From contig JAVSMN010000001.1 in assembly GCA_032027205.1 (NCBI GenBank), forward strand, positions 3,909,418-3,973,417: a DNA stretch of 64,000 bases. The letters run 5' to 3'. The notes under the pieces were generated by a model. The model had not been told where the DNA came from. It ran no database searches and saw only the letters and a program-made list of their open reading frames with translations. This stretch comes from Zeimonas sp032027205. Its GTDB lineage: Bacteria > Pseudomonadota > Gammaproteobacteria > Burkholderiales > Burkholderiaceae_E. Shown in pieces: positions 49,876 through 58,380 of the stretch. The position numbers and the translations under genes were made by a program. Each line of letters begins with the position of its first letter. Positions within the stretch are counted from its first letter, which is position 1.

Positions 49876-52644
49876 ATGAATGCACGCTCCGACCCGTCGA
49901 CGCGCCGCGCCGAGATGCGGGCCATCCGTTGGCTCTCGTTGTCGCACGCCTTCGGTATCGGCCTGTTCGTCGCGTTGATGGCGGTCTTCTTCTGGTACCT
50001 GCAGGAGCTCGAGGTCGACCAGCAGAAGCAGACGCTGTACCGCGACATCGCCGGCGCGCAGACGGCGCTGCGCCGTCAATTCCGCGACGACCAGGACGAA
50101 CTCGTCCTGGCGGCGCCCGAATGGTCGGCGCGCGTGTACCGCGGACAGCCGATCGGCAAACAGGTCACCGACTTCCTCGCGCAGCAACCGGCCGCCGTCT
50201 ACGTGGCGATCGCCGACGCCGAAGGGCGCGTCGTCTACGTCGCTCGCGCGCGCGACGTTGCGCCGCTGGCCTCGCGCGCCGAGGGCGCGCGCATCGCCGA
50301 TCCCGCCGGTCGCGCCGCCTTCGACGAGGCGCGCGCCACGCTGCGACCCACCTACACCGCACCCTTCACGGCCGCTTCCAGCGACGTGCTGTTCGAACTG
50401 GACACGCCAATCGCGGGCCCGAACGGATTCGCCGGCGTCGTCATCGTCGGCTATTCGCTGAACCAGGTGATGAGCGGTTCGATGCTGCAGACGATCCGCG
50501 ACCGCTACCAGTTGGCGATCGTCGATCGCGACGGCAACTCGCTGGTGAGCTCGTCGCTGTTCGAGATCGACTTCGCGCATCTCACGCGCGAGGTCGCGCT
50601 CGATCCGCCCGGCCACGGCGTGCGCCTGCGCGCGTTCGCCTACGACCAGCAGCCGCGCCTGGTCGATCGCACGCTGGTGGTCGCCGTCATCGGCCTGTCG
50701 CTGGCGATCCTCGCCAGCCTGGTCGCGCTGTGGACGCACGCGCGTCGCCGGCTCTTTGCCGAGTACGAGCGCGATCGGCTGTTCACGCTGTCGCCCGACC
50801 CGTTGTGCGTGTTCGAGACCGACGGCGCGCTGGTGCGCGGCAATCCGGCGTTTCGACAGGTGCTCGGCGCCGGCGAACGCCGCCGCCGGATCGACCGCTG
50901 GGTACACCCGGACGATCGCGACCAGGTTGCGATCGCGCTCGAGCAGATCCGTCGACCGGGCGTGTCTTCGTCGAGCTTCGAGGCGCGCTTCCGCGCGCAG
51001 GAGCCCGGCATCGTCGCGGGCGACGCGCACGCCGGTGCACCGAAACACGCAACGCCGGGCTGGCGCTGGCTGCACTGGTCGCTGCGTCGCGATCCGGACG
51101 CGCAGCGCCCGCTGCTGTACGCGGTCGCCCGCGACGTCACCGAGCGTCGCAACGCCGAGCTCGCGCTGGCCGCCGAGACCGCGTACCGGCGCGCGATGGA
51201 GAACTCGATGCTCACCGGAATGCGCGCCTTCGACATGGAGGGGCGCATCGGCTACGTGAACCCGGCGTTCTGCAACATGGTCGGCTTCACGGAGCAGGAA
51301 CTGGTCGGCACCACGCCGCCCTACCCGTACTGGCCGACCGGCAGCGACGTGAACCGCGAGAACCTCGAGCGCGTGCTCGACGGCCGCACGCCGACCAGCG
51401 GCTTCGAAGTCAAGGTGCGCCGCAAGGACGGATCGATCTTCGATGCGCGCATGTACGTCTCGCCGCTGATCGACGCCGAAGGCCGACAGACCGGCTGGAT
51501 GACGTCGATGACCGACGTCACCGAGCCCAAGCGCATTCGCGAGCAGCTCGCCGCCGCGCACGAGCGGTTCACCACCGTGCTCGACGAGCTCGACGCGTCG
51601 GTCTCGGTCGTCGCGCGCGCCGCGGAAGGGTCGCGTCACGGCGCCGAACTGCTGTTCGCGAACCGCATGTACCGCAGCCTGTTCGGCGCCGACAGCCGTC
51701 GCCACGAAGCACTTCTCGAGAGCTACGCGCAGGCCGGCGAAACCGCCGCGCCGGCCGAAGTCTTCGACCCGACGCTCGGACTGTGGTTCGACCTGCGCGT
51801 TCGGCAGATCCGCTGGGTCGACGGCAGCCCGGTCGAGCTGCTCGTCGCCACCGACACGACGCGCCGGCACGAGATCGAGGAGCAACAGCGCGAGCAGGAC
51901 CGCAAACTGCAACGCACCTCGCGCCTGGTGACGATGGGCGAGATGGCATCGTCGTTGGCGCACGAGCTGAACCAGCCGCTGACCGCGATCGCGAACTACT
52001 GCATGGGTATGTCGGCGCGCGTTCGCGCAGCGGCGGCAGCCGGGCAGGCGATCGCGCCGGGCGACCTGCTCGATCCGCTGTCGAAGACCAGCGCGCAGGC
52101 CGCGCGCGCCGGCGAGGTGATCCGGCGCATCCGCAACTTCGTCAAGCGCAGCGAACCGGAACGCCGCCGATGCGAGGTCGCGACGATCGTCGCCGACGCG
52201 GTCGGACTGGCCGACATCGACGCGCGCCGCCTGGGCATTCCGATCGTCACCGAGATGCCCGAGCGCCTGCCGCCGCTGTTCGTCGATCCGATCCTGATCG
52301 AGCAGGTGCTGCTGAACCTGCTGAAGAACGGCCTGGACGCAATGCGCGACGCGCCCGCGGGCGCCGCCCGCCGGGTCGTGCTCGCCGTCGAGGAGCACGA
52401 CGACCAACTCGAGTTCAGCGTCACCGACCGCGGCGCGGGCCTGCCCACCGAGACGCGCGAACGCCTGTTCGAACCGTTCTTCACGACGAAGAGCGAAGGC
52501 ATGGGGATGGGCCTGAACATCTGTCGATCGATCGTCGAGTCGCACAAGGGCCGGCTGTGGGCGCAATCGCCCGAAGGCGGCGGCTGCAGCTTCCGCTTCA
52601 CGCTGCCGATCGACGCGCGCGTCGCCGCCGCCGTTCCCGCCTGA
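49876..52644 (+). CDS. PAS-containing sensor histidine kinase, DctS/FixL-like
   Basis: The 922-residue kinase has an N-terminal membrane helix (HAFGIGLFVALMAVFFWYL), a periplasmic sensor of about 230 residues, a second helix (LVVAVIGLSLAILASLVALW), then PAS domains (FTLSPDPLCVFETDG, MRAFDMEGRIGYVNPAFCNM with PAC, and a third at about 575-680), a His-box with His696 in SSLAHELNQPLTAIANYC, and an ATPase domain with LLKNGLDAM and TTKSEGMGMGLNI. The HELNQPL type is that of FixL and DctS kinases. Its response regulator follows 105 bp on. Carboxylate sensing is possible, since DctS/DctR regulates TRAP genes in Rhodobacter, but is inference here. Confidence 0.88.
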   Translation: MNARSDPSTRRAEMRAIRWLSLSHAFGIGLFVALMAVFFWYLQELEVDQQKQTLYRDIAGAQTALRRQFRDDQDELVLAAPEWSARVYRGQPIGKQVTDFLAQQPAAVYVAIADAEGRVVYVARARDVAPLASRAEGARIADPAGRAAFDEARATLRPTYTAPFTAASSDVLFELDTPIAGPNGFAGVVIVGYSLNQVMSGSMLQTIRDRYQLAIVDRDGNSLVSSSLFEIDFAHLTREVALDPPGHGVRLRAFAYDQQPRLVDRTLVVAVIGLSLAILASLVALWTHARRRLFAEYERDRLFTLSPDPLCVFETDGALVRGNPAFRQVLGAGERRRRIDRWVHPDDRDQVAIALEQIRRPGVSSSSFEARFRAQEPGIVAGDAHAGAPKHATPGWRWLHWSLRRDPDAQRPLLYAVARDVTERRNAELALAAETAYRRAMENSMLTGMRAFDMEGRIGYVNPAFCNMVGFTEQELVGTTPPYPYWPTGSDVNRENLERVLDGRTPTSGFEVKVRRKDGSIFDARMYVSPLIDAEGRQTGWMTSMTDVTEPKRIREQLAAAHERFTTVLDELDASVSVVARAAEGSRHGAELLFANRMYRSLFGADSRRHEALLESYAQAGETAAPAEVFDPTLGLWFDLRVRQIRWVDGSPVELLVATDTTRRHEIEEQQREQDRKLQRTSRLVTMGEMASSLAHELNQPLTAIANYCMGMSARVRAAAAAGQAIAPGDLLDPLSKTSAQAARAGEVIRRIRNFVKRSEPERRRCEVATIVADAVGLADIDARRLGIPIVTEMPERLPPLFVDPILIEQVLLNLLKNGLDAMRDAPAGAARRVVLAVEEHDDQLEFSVTDRGAGLPTETRERLFEPFFTTKSEGMGMGLNICRSIVESHKGRLWAQSPEGGGCSFRFTLPIDARVAAAVPA

Positions 52645-52749
52645 GACGATGCAAGCCCCGAACCCTGTCCGCCCCCGGTCTGCCTGCCGACCGCCCTCTT
52701 GCCGTCCTCCCCGCCATCGTCCGTCCTCACCTGCGAGCGAAACCCGCCG

Positions 52750-53427
52750 ATGACCATGACTTCCGATCCGCGCAGCGAACCGATCGACTCCGACGAACCC
52801 GAGCCGCACGGCGGACTGGTCTACGTCGTCGACGACGACGAAGCGGTGCGCGACTCCACGCGCTGGCTGCTCGAAGCCAACGGCTTCGAGGTCGCCACTT
52901 TCGCCGGCGCCGAGGAGTTCCTCGCACAGCTGCCCGATCCCGAGCCGATCGCGTGCCTGCTGCTCGACGTGCGCATGCCCGGGATGTCGGGACTGGAGCT
53001 GCACGAGGAGCTGGTGCGCCGCGGCTCGACGCTGCCGCTGATCTTCGTCACCGGCCACGGAGACGTGCCGATGGCGGTCTCGCGAATGAAGAAGGGCGCC
53101 TACGACTTCCTCGAGAAACCGTTCAGCGACGCCCAGCTGCGCCAGCTGGTCGGCGAGTGCCTGAGGCGTGCCGAAGCGCTGGCGCGCAACCGGCGCGACG
53201 ACCGCGACGCGCACGAGCGCGTCGATCGGCTCACCGCGCGCGAGCGCCAGGTGCTCGACCTGATCGTCTCGGGCCGCTTGAACAAGCAGATCGCCGACGA
53301 TCTCGGCATCAGCATCAAGACGGTCGAAGCGCACCGCGCGAACATCATGGACAAGCTCGGCGCGCGCACGATGGCCGACCTGATGCGCATCGCGCTTCGG
53401 GCGGCGGGAGAACGACCGGAGGAATGA
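52750..53427 (+). CDS. FixJ/DctR-type response regulator
   Basis: The 225-residue regulator has a receiver domain (LVYVVDDDEAVRDSTRWLLE, phosphorylated Asp73 in LLLDVRMPGMSG, IFVTGHGDVPMAVSRMKKGA, lysine in FLEKPF) and a LuxR/GerE-type HTH (LTARERQVLDLIVSGRLNKQ, IADDLGISIKTVEAHRANIM). It should be phosphorylated by the PAS kinase upstream. The GHGDVPMAV segment is typical of the FixJ-DctR group. ATG 52750 gives a short acidic lead before the receiver; a start at 52699 is less likely. It converges on the tungstate regulator gene. Confidence 0.9.
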   Translation: MTMTSDPRSEPIDSDEPEPHGGLVYVVDDDEAVRDSTRWLLEANGFEVATFAGAEEFLAQLPDPEPIACLLLDVRMPGMSGLELHEELVRRGSTLPLIFVTGHGDVPMAVSRMKKGAYDFLEKPFSDAQLRQLVGECLRRAEALARNRRDDRDAHERVDRLTARERQVLDLIVSGRLNKQIADDLGISIKTVEAHRANIMDKLGARTMADLMRIALRAAGERPEE

Positions 53428-53482
53428 CACGCCGGCCGGCGCACGCGCTCTCCGCCACGCTGCGGCGAGCCGGCCCGGCGGC

Positions 53483-54487
53483 CTATGCGCGGCAGCGCGC
53501 GTATCCCGGCGTGCGCGTTGCGCGCGCGCGCAACTCGCGCAACAGCGCCCGCACCGCCGGCTGCGTGCGCAGCCGGCGCGCGCCTGCGACGAAATAGCGT
53601 TCGGTGCCGATCGGCACGAAGCCGAGGTCGAGCTGCACGGCGGCAGCGCGCAGCCCGAAGCCCGCATCGGCCAGCCCCGCCGCTACCGACGCGGCCACCG
53701 CGAAGTGCGTGAACTCCTCGCGCTCGTAGCCGGCGATCTCCGACGGCTTCAGGCCGCGCTCGCGCAGCAACCGATCGAACCAAGCGCGCGTTCCGGCGCC
53801 GCGCTGGCGGTTGACGAAGCGCAGCCCCGCACGGGCGAGATCGGCGACGTCCTTCACGCGACGCGGATTGCCGCGCGCGACGATGAGCCCCTGTTCGCGA
53901 CGCATCACCGCCTCGGCGAAGCAACGTGCGTCGTCGAACACCGTGCCGCGCTCGCTCGAGCGCGGCAGCGGCTCGGGCAGATGGAAGCCGGCGAGTTCGG
54001 CATCACCCCCCGCAAGCGCTTGCAGCGCCTGCTCGGAACCGACGAAGCGCACGTTCCAGCGCGCGTCGCCACCGTCGGCGAGCACCGCCTGCAGCAGCAG
54101 ATCGTGGCTCGCCGCGATGCGCAGCGCCGGTTCGCGCGGTCCGAGCAATGGCGCGAGCGCTTCGCCGAACGCGCGCGCCGGCGCCTGCAGGCGGCGCGTC
54201 GCTTCGCGCTCGAAGCGCGTGCCGGCGGCGGCGAGCGAGGCACCGGCATCGGTGAGACGGCTGCCGTGCCCTTTCACGCGATCGACCAGCGGCACGCCGA
54301 GCAGCCGCTCCGCGCGCACGAGCTTGCCCCAGGCGCCGCGATACGAAACCCCGAGCGCACGGGCGGCACTGCCCACCCGCGGCGCCTCGCCGATCGCCTG
54401 CAGCAGGCGCGCGAGCTCGACGAGGTCGAGCGATTCGTCGCCGAAGCGCAACAGCGCCGAGGACGACGGCTCGAGGGGAATCGGCAT
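53483..54487 (-). CDS. ModE-like HTH with PBP-like ligand domain, probable tungstate regulator
   Basis: The 334-residue protein has an N-terminal winged HTH of ModE/LysR type (LVELARLLQAIGEAPRVGSA, ARALGVSYRGAWGKLVRAER) and a C-terminal periplasmic-binding-like domain (ALRIAASHDLLLQAVLADGG, FHLPEPLP, RFVNRQRGAGTRAWFDRLLR, AAGLADAGFGLRAAAVQLDL). This layout is that of TunR and related regulators beside tungstate and molybdate genes. It is divergent from the tup operon with a 72-bp gap, so repression or activation of that operon by tungstate or molybdate is a good inference. Confidence 0.87.
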   Translation of the reverse strand: MPIPLEPSSSALLRFGDESLDLVELARLLQAIGEAPRVGSAARALGVSYRGAWGKLVRAERLLGVPLVDRVKGHGSRLTDAGASLAAAGTRFEREATRRLQAPARAFGEALAPLLGPREPALRIAASHDLLLQAVLADGGDARWNVRFVGSEQALQALAGGDAELAGFHLPEPLPRSSERGTVFDDARCFAEAVMRREQGLIVARGNPRRVKDVADLARAGLRFVNRQRGAGTRAWFDRLLRERGLKPSEIAGYEREEFTHFAVAASVAAGLADAGFGLRAAAVQLDLGFVPIGTERYFVAGARRLRTQPAVRALLRELRARATRTPGYARCRA

Positions 54488-54559
54488 CGACGAAGCGTCT
54501 CGAATAGGAAAGCGTTTGCCGAATGAATCGCCTCCGCAGGCTACACCTAAACTCTCCCG

Positions 54560-55252
54560 ATGTTCGATGTTTCGATCGAAGAGCTGATCCGCAGCTTCGA
54601 GGGCGACGTGCTGGCGATCGTCGCGTTGTCGCTGCGCGTGAGCCTGAGCGCAGTCGCCATCGCTGCGGTCATCGGCATGCCGCTGGGCGCCCTCGTCGCG
54701 GTGGTGCGCTTCCCCGGGCGTGCGATCGTCGTCACCGTGCTCAACGCGATGATGGGGCTGCCCGCCGTGCTGGTCGGCCTGATCGTCTACCTGGCGCTCT
54801 CGCGCAGCGGCCCGCTGGGCACCTTCGGCCTGCTGTTCACCCCGGCCGCGATGATCATCGCGCAGGCCGTCCTCACCACGCCGCTGGTCGCCGCCCTCAC
54901 CCGCCAGACCGTCGAGGATGCGTGGCGCCAGCACGGCGAGACGCTGCGCTCGCTGCGCCTGCCGCTCGCCTCGCGCGTGCGCGTGCTGCTGTGGGACTGC
55001 CGCTTCTCGGTCGCCGCCGCCTTCCTCGCCGGGCTCGGCCGGGCCATGTCCGAAGTCGGCACCGTGATGATCGTCGGCGGCAACATCGACGGCTTCACGC
55101 GCGTGATGACCACCGCCATCGCGCTGGAAACGAGCAAGGGCGACCTTCCGCTGGCAGTCGCGCTCGGCATCGTGCTGATGGCGCTCGTGCTCGCGCTCAA
55201 CGCGCTGGTGGGCACGGTGCGCGGCGTGGCGATGCGACGCTATGGAGGCTGA
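54560..55252 (+). CDS. tupB: Tungstate ABC transporter permease
   Basis: The 230-residue protein has five or six membrane helices (VLAIVALSLRVSLSAVAIAA first) and the ABC permease loop near LGRAMSEVGTVMIVGGNI, with EAWRQHGETLRSLRLP-like sequence in the coupling region. Similarity in layout is to TupB and other anion-type permeases. It starts the tupBCA operon. The stop overlaps the ATPase gene by 11 bp. A single permease gene should form a homodimer. Confidence 0.9.
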   Translation: MFDVSIEELIRSFEGDVLAIVALSLRVSLSAVAIAAVIGMPLGALVAVVRFPGRAIVVTVLNAMMGLPAVLVGLIVYLALSRSGPLGTFGLLFTPAAMIIAQAVLTTPLVAALTRQTVEDAWRQHGETLRSLRLPLASRVRVLLWDCRFSVAAAFLAGLGRAMSEVGTVMIVGGNIDGFTRVMTTAIALETSKGDLPLAVALGIVLMALVLALNALVGTVRGVAMRRYGG

Positions 55253-56030
55253 AGTCCTCGAAGCGCCCCGCGCGGCGCGCGCGGCGAACGTCGCAGTCGA
55301 TCCGCTGCTCAGCCTGCGTGGCATCGTCTTTCGTCCATCCGAGCGCACCATCCTCGACCACGTCGACTTCGACTGGAACGACGCCGGCGTCTGCGCGCTG
55401 ATCGGTCCCAACGGAGCGGGCAAGACGGTATTGCTGCGCGCGATCCACGGCTTGCTCGCTCCGCACGAAGGCGAAGTGCGCTTCGAGGGCCGCTCGCGCC
55501 CCGACGGCGACCTCGCCTTCGCCGGGCAGGCGCTCGTCTTCCAGCACTCGTCGATGTTCCGCGGGTCGGCGCTCGACAACCTGCTGGTCGTTCCCGGGCT
55601 CGCAGGCAGCGCGCGCGAGCGGCGCGAGCGCGCGCTCGGCATGCTCGAACGCGTCGGACTGCGCGAACTCGCGCAGGCGCCGGCGCTGAAGCTCTCCGGC
55701 GGCGAGCGCCAGCGGCTGGCGATCGCGCGCGCCTGGCTGATGCAACCCCGCCTGCTGCTGCTCGACGAGCCCACGGCGAGCCTGGACCCCTCCGCCACCG
55801 ACCACGTCGAGCAACTGATCCGCGAGATCCGCGCCGACGGCTGCCGCGTGCTGCTCACGTCGCACAACCTGGGCCAGGTCTCGCGGCTGGCCGACGAGGT
55901 CGTCTTCCTGCATCGCGGGCGAGTGCTCGAGCGCACGCCCGTCTCCGAGCTCTTCGCGAATCCTCGCACGAGCGAGGCCCGTCAGTTCCTGCAAGGAGCC
56001 TTGCCATGGCATCTGTCTACAACCACCTGA
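55242..56030 (+). CDS. tupC: Tungstate ABC transporter ATP-binding protein
   Basis: The 262-residue ATPase has Walker A LIGPNGAGKTVLLRAIHG, a Q-loop region (LVFQHSSMF), signature LKLSGGERQRLAIARAW, Walker B LLLLDEPTASLDP and H-loop VLLTSHNLGQVSRLADEV. It powers transport with TupB. It overlaps genes on both sides: 11 bp with tupB and 25 bp with tupA. The first 30 residues before the ATPase fold are alanine-rich and unusual but short. Confidence 0.92.
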   Translation: MEAEVLEAPRAARAANVAVDPLLSLRGIVFRPSERTILDHVDFDWNDAGVCALIGPNGAGKTVLLRAIHGLLAPHEGEVRFEGRSRPDGDLAFAGQALVFQHSSMFRGSALDNLLVVPGLAGSARERRERALGMLERVGLRELAQAPALKLSGGERQRLAIARAWLMQPRLLLLDEPTASLDPSATDHVEQLIREIRADGCRVLLTSHNLGQVSRLADEVVFLHRGRVLERTPVSELFANPRTSEARQFLQGALPWHLSTTT

Positions 56031-56854
56031 AAGCCGCAGGCGCGACGCTCGCCGCGCTGGCCTTTGTCGCCGCGCTCGCCGCACCGCCGCCCGCCGTCGC
56101 ACAGGCGACGACCATCACCGTCGCGTCGACCACATCGACCGAGCAGTCGGGACTGTTCAAGCACCTGCTGCCCGCCTTCGAGAAGGACACCGGCGTCCAG
56201 GTGAAGGTCGTCGCCGTCGGCACCGGCCAGGCGCTCGACATCGGCCGTCGCGGCGATGCCGACGTCGTCTTCGTGCACGATCCGGCTGCCGAAGAGAAGT
56301 TCATGGCCGAAGGTGCCGGCGTCGATCACAAGCGCGTGATGTACAACGACTTCGTCGTCGTCGGTCCGAAGACCGATTCGGCGAAGATCCGCGCCGACAG
56401 GAGCGTCATCGACGCGATGAAGAAGATCGCCGCGGCGAAGGCGCCGTTCGCCTCGCGCGGCGACCGCAGCGGCACCAATGCCGCCGAGTTGCGCTACTGG
56501 AAGGACGCCGGTATCGACGTAGCGGCGGCCAAGGGCCAGTGGTACAAGGAAACCGGCTCGGGCATGGGTCCGACGCTGAACACCGCGGCCGGGATGAACG
56601 CCTACTCGCTCACCGACCGCGGCACCTGGCTGTCGTTCAAGAACCGCGGCAACCTCGAGATCCTCGTGCAGGGCGACAAGCGCCTGTTCAACCAGTACGG
56701 CGTGATGCTGGTGAACCCGGCGAAGCACCCGCAGGTGAAGAAGGAAGCGGGAACGAAGTTCGTCGACTGGCTGGTCAGCGACAAGGGCCAGCGGGCGATC
56801 GCCGACTACAAGGTAAACGGCGAGCAGCTGTTCTTCCCGAACGCGAATGACTGA
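56006..56854 (+). CDS. tupA: Tungstate-binding protein
   Basis: The 282-residue precursor has a signal peptide (to AVAQA at about residue 32) and a periplasmic domain typical of TupA: ITVASTTSTEQSGLFKHLLP holds the TTST oxyanion-binding segment, then VKVVAVGTGQALDIGRRGDA, DVVFVHDPAAEEKFMAEG, FASRGDRSGTNAAELRYWK and YSLTDRGTWL. TupA binds tungstate with very high affinity over molybdate. It is the last gene of the operon; export of tungsten to enzymes cannot be told from the window. Confidence 0.93.
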   Translation: MASVYNHLKAAGATLAALAFVAALAAPPPAVAQATTITVASTTSTEQSGLFKHLLPAFEKDTGVQVKVVAVGTGQALDIGRRGDADVVFVHDPAAEEKFMAEGAGVDHKRVMYNDFVVVGPKTDSAKIRADRSVIDAMKKIAAAKAPFASRGDRSGTNAAELRYWKDAGIDVAAAKGQWYKETGSGMGPTLNTAAGMNAYSLTDRGTWLSFKNRGNLEILVQGDKRLFNQYGVMLVNPAKHPQVKKEAGTKFVDWLVSDKGQRAIADYKVNGEQLFFPNAND

Positions 56855-56931
56855 CCCGCAACGATTCCCGGGGCGGCGGACCGCAGCGAGCGATGGACGG
56901 CCGCGCGCGTCATGCTAGAATCTCGCGCTTC

Positions 56932-57008
56932 GCGCCCGTAGCTCAGTTGGATAGAGTACCTGGCTACGAACCAGGGGGTCGTGGGTTCGAATCCTGCCGG
57001 GCGCGCCA
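56932..57008 (+). tRNA. tRNA-Arg(ACG)
   Basis: The sequence folds as a tRNA: acceptor GCGCCCG pairs with CGGGCGC, D arm AGCTCAGTTGGATAGAGT, anticodon stem CTGG/CCAG enclosing CTACGAA with anticodon ACG, T arm GTGGGTTCGAATCCTGC, and an encoded CCA. It lies between tupA and the right-hand accessory island, a common insertion spot. Confidence 0.96.
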
Positions 57009-57025
57009 GTAGAATCAAGCACTTA

Positions 57026-57055
57026 GGCCAACTCTCCGGAGTTGGCCTTTTTGCT
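57026..57055 (+). terminator. Rho-independent terminator after tRNA-Arg
   Basis: GGCCAACTC, a TCCG loop and GAGTTGGCC form a perfect 9-bp stem followed by TTTTTGCTTTT. It lies 17 bp past the tRNA end and should terminate its transcript. The bases just before it (57007-57026) match the motif at 9352. Confidence 0.92.
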
Positions 57056-57377
57056 TTTCTAGAGCCGACGAGACAATGCCCCCACCAATGCCCCCACCGG
57101 GGTAAGAGGGGCATTCTGAGCCTGCGCGACCGCCCGCGCGACTGATCTACGTACCTGCCTCGAAAGGGTCGAGCCGCATCTGACCGCGAACACGATCACA
57201 GAACGGCGGCCGGGTGAGCGAATCATTCTGATTCTCGCGGCGAGGCGCGACCCTGGAGTTGGGGAGCGGAACTTGAACCAAGGCCCGAGGGTTCACAGAC
57301 CACCGGCCGAACCAAGCAGCTTTGCTAGGCCATCCGACTGATAGCGCACGCACAGCCGATCGTCCATCCTCGCTGGC
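57056..57377. other. Non-coding gap after tRNA-Arg with repeats and a degenerate tRNA-like tract
   Basis: No convincing gene is seen. On the minus strand a 13-base unit GGTGGGGGCATTG occurs twice near 57075-57105, as often seen at the ends of tRNA-Arg integrases. At about 57252-57347 the minus strand looks like a degraded tRNA with a T-arm-like GGTTCAAGTTCC, but the acceptor stem pairs at only five of seven positions. Confidence 0.35.
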
Positions 57378-57656
57378 ATGGACGTACTCGATGTGATCAT
57401 GCTCACCGACTCTGGTGACGTACTGGTGGTCTATCTCGACGGCCGCGCGACCCGGATTCGACCGGACGGTTCAATCGTGCCACCGATGTCCTTTCTCGTC
57501 GGGACATCCGTCGAGAGCGCGATCCGCATCCGGCGGATTGTGGATCGCGAGAAATACGAGATCAATCGGCCGTCATGCGACGCGAGAACGCCGAGCCACC
57601 GGACGCCGGCTTCGCCTCGTGTACGACGGACCCGTTCGTCATCGACGGCGCAGTAG
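57378..57656 (+). CDS. Possible small protein, unknown
   Basis: The frame starts MDVLDVIMLTDSGDVLVVYL and has a protein-like first 65 residues (DGRATRIRPDGSIVPPMSFL). The last 30 residues run antisense to the small terminase gene and look like non-coding composition. No strong ribosome-binding site is visible. It may be a short real gene whose natural stop was lost, or chance. Confidence 0.3.
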   Translation: MDVLDVIMLTDSGDVLVVYLDGRATRIRPDGSIVPPMSFLVGTSVESAIRIRRIVDREKYEINRPSCDARTPSHRTPASPRVRRTRSSSTAQ

Positions 57657-58125
57657 AGTCGTCGCTACCCTCTGCCACGACCGCCAGCAGCTCCGCGTCC
57701 GACATCCGGGTGAAGTCGTTGTCCGACACACTCGTCTCGACGCCGACCGTCACCCTTTCCGGTGCGTTTAGGCCACAGATCTTCGCGACAGCAGACCATC
57801 CGGCGATCATCCCGGCTGGGTTCGATTGTGATCGAGCAAGATCGATCGCCCCCAAGATCTCGCTGACGACCCGCTGCCGGGTCATGCCCAGCTCGGCGGC
57901 AACGAGCGCCTCCTGGGCCGCTATGGCGGCCTGTAGGTCAGGTTTAGTCAACAGCTCGTTGGCGATCTGCTTGGCCGAGCGCGCAGAGTAGCCGGCGCGT
58001 GCCGCGGCGGCCGCGCCGTTGTGATCGAGGACGTATTCCTCGGCAAAGCGAGCCTGTTTCGCGGTGAGTCTCTGGCTGCCGACCGCCTTCGTGGGCTGCT
58101 TTTTGGGATGTGCGATGCGGTTCAT
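57562..58125 (-). CDS. Phage terminase small subunit
   Basis: The 187-residue protein has the terminase small subunit (Terminase_2) pattern: LTAKQARFAEEYVLDHNGAA, AARAGYSARSAKQIANELLT, then KPDLQAAI and VSEILGAIDLARSQSNPAGM. It marks DNA for packaging with a large subunit in tailed phages. No large subunit, portal or head gene follows, so it is a stranded prophage gene. ATG 58125 overlaps the preceding gene's stop by 4 bp. The C-terminal tail from about residue 145 is acidic and serine-rich. Confidence 0.8.
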   Translation of the reverse strand: MNRIAHPKKQPTKAVGSQRLTAKQARFAEEYVLDHNGAAAAARAGYSARSAKQIANELLTKPDLQAAIAAQEALVAAELGMTRQRVVSEILGAIDLARSQSNPAGMIAGWSAVAKICGLNAPERVTVGVETSVSDNDFTRMSDAELLAVVAEGSDDSTAPSMTNGSVVHEAKPASGGSAFSRRMTAD

Positions 58126-58358
58126 ATTTCGATAGTCAGGTACCAGAATGCCTTCTCCGCGTCCTCCCGAGAGGGCTGTAGCAAGACGAGCCCGGCCTTC
58201 TCGCCGACGATCGAGCGCCAGCCGATCGCCCATCGGTCGCTCTCCAAACGGACGATCGTGAAGCCGGTCGAACTCTCGCGCGCCACAACTTCGAGGACCA
58301 ATTCATCGACCTTCACGAGATCCGTTCTCTTGGGGCTCCATCTCGTCTTTCTCCACAT
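58122..58358 (-). CDS. Small accessory protein, unknown
   Basis: The 78-residue protein begins MWRKTRWSPKRTDLVKVDEL and looks like a small beta-rich fold (VLEVVARESSTGFTIVRLES, then WAIGWRSIVGEKAGLVLLQP). It lies between the RAMA-domain gene and the small terminase gene, overlapping the latter by 4 bp. A basic first 15 residues could bind nucleic acid. No family is recognised. Longer frames begin inside the RAMA gene and are not favoured. Confidence 0.5.
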   Translation of the reverse strand: MWRKTRWSPKRTDLVKVDELVLEVVARESSTGFTIVRLESDRWAIGWRSIVGEKAGLVLLQPSREDAEKAFWYLTIEI

Positions 58359-58380
58359 CACATTTCGTCTGGTGCGTCGC

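Noticed and set aside
49768..53667. A minus-strand frame of 1299 residues opposite the kinase gene
   Set aside because: It is antisense to the kinase and regulator genes, which have full domain sets; no motif in the shadow.
56806..57114. Minus-strand ORF across tRNA-Arg
   Set aside because: Its middle is the conceptual translation of the tRNA itself (ARPAGFEPTTPW), a well-known false gene pattern.
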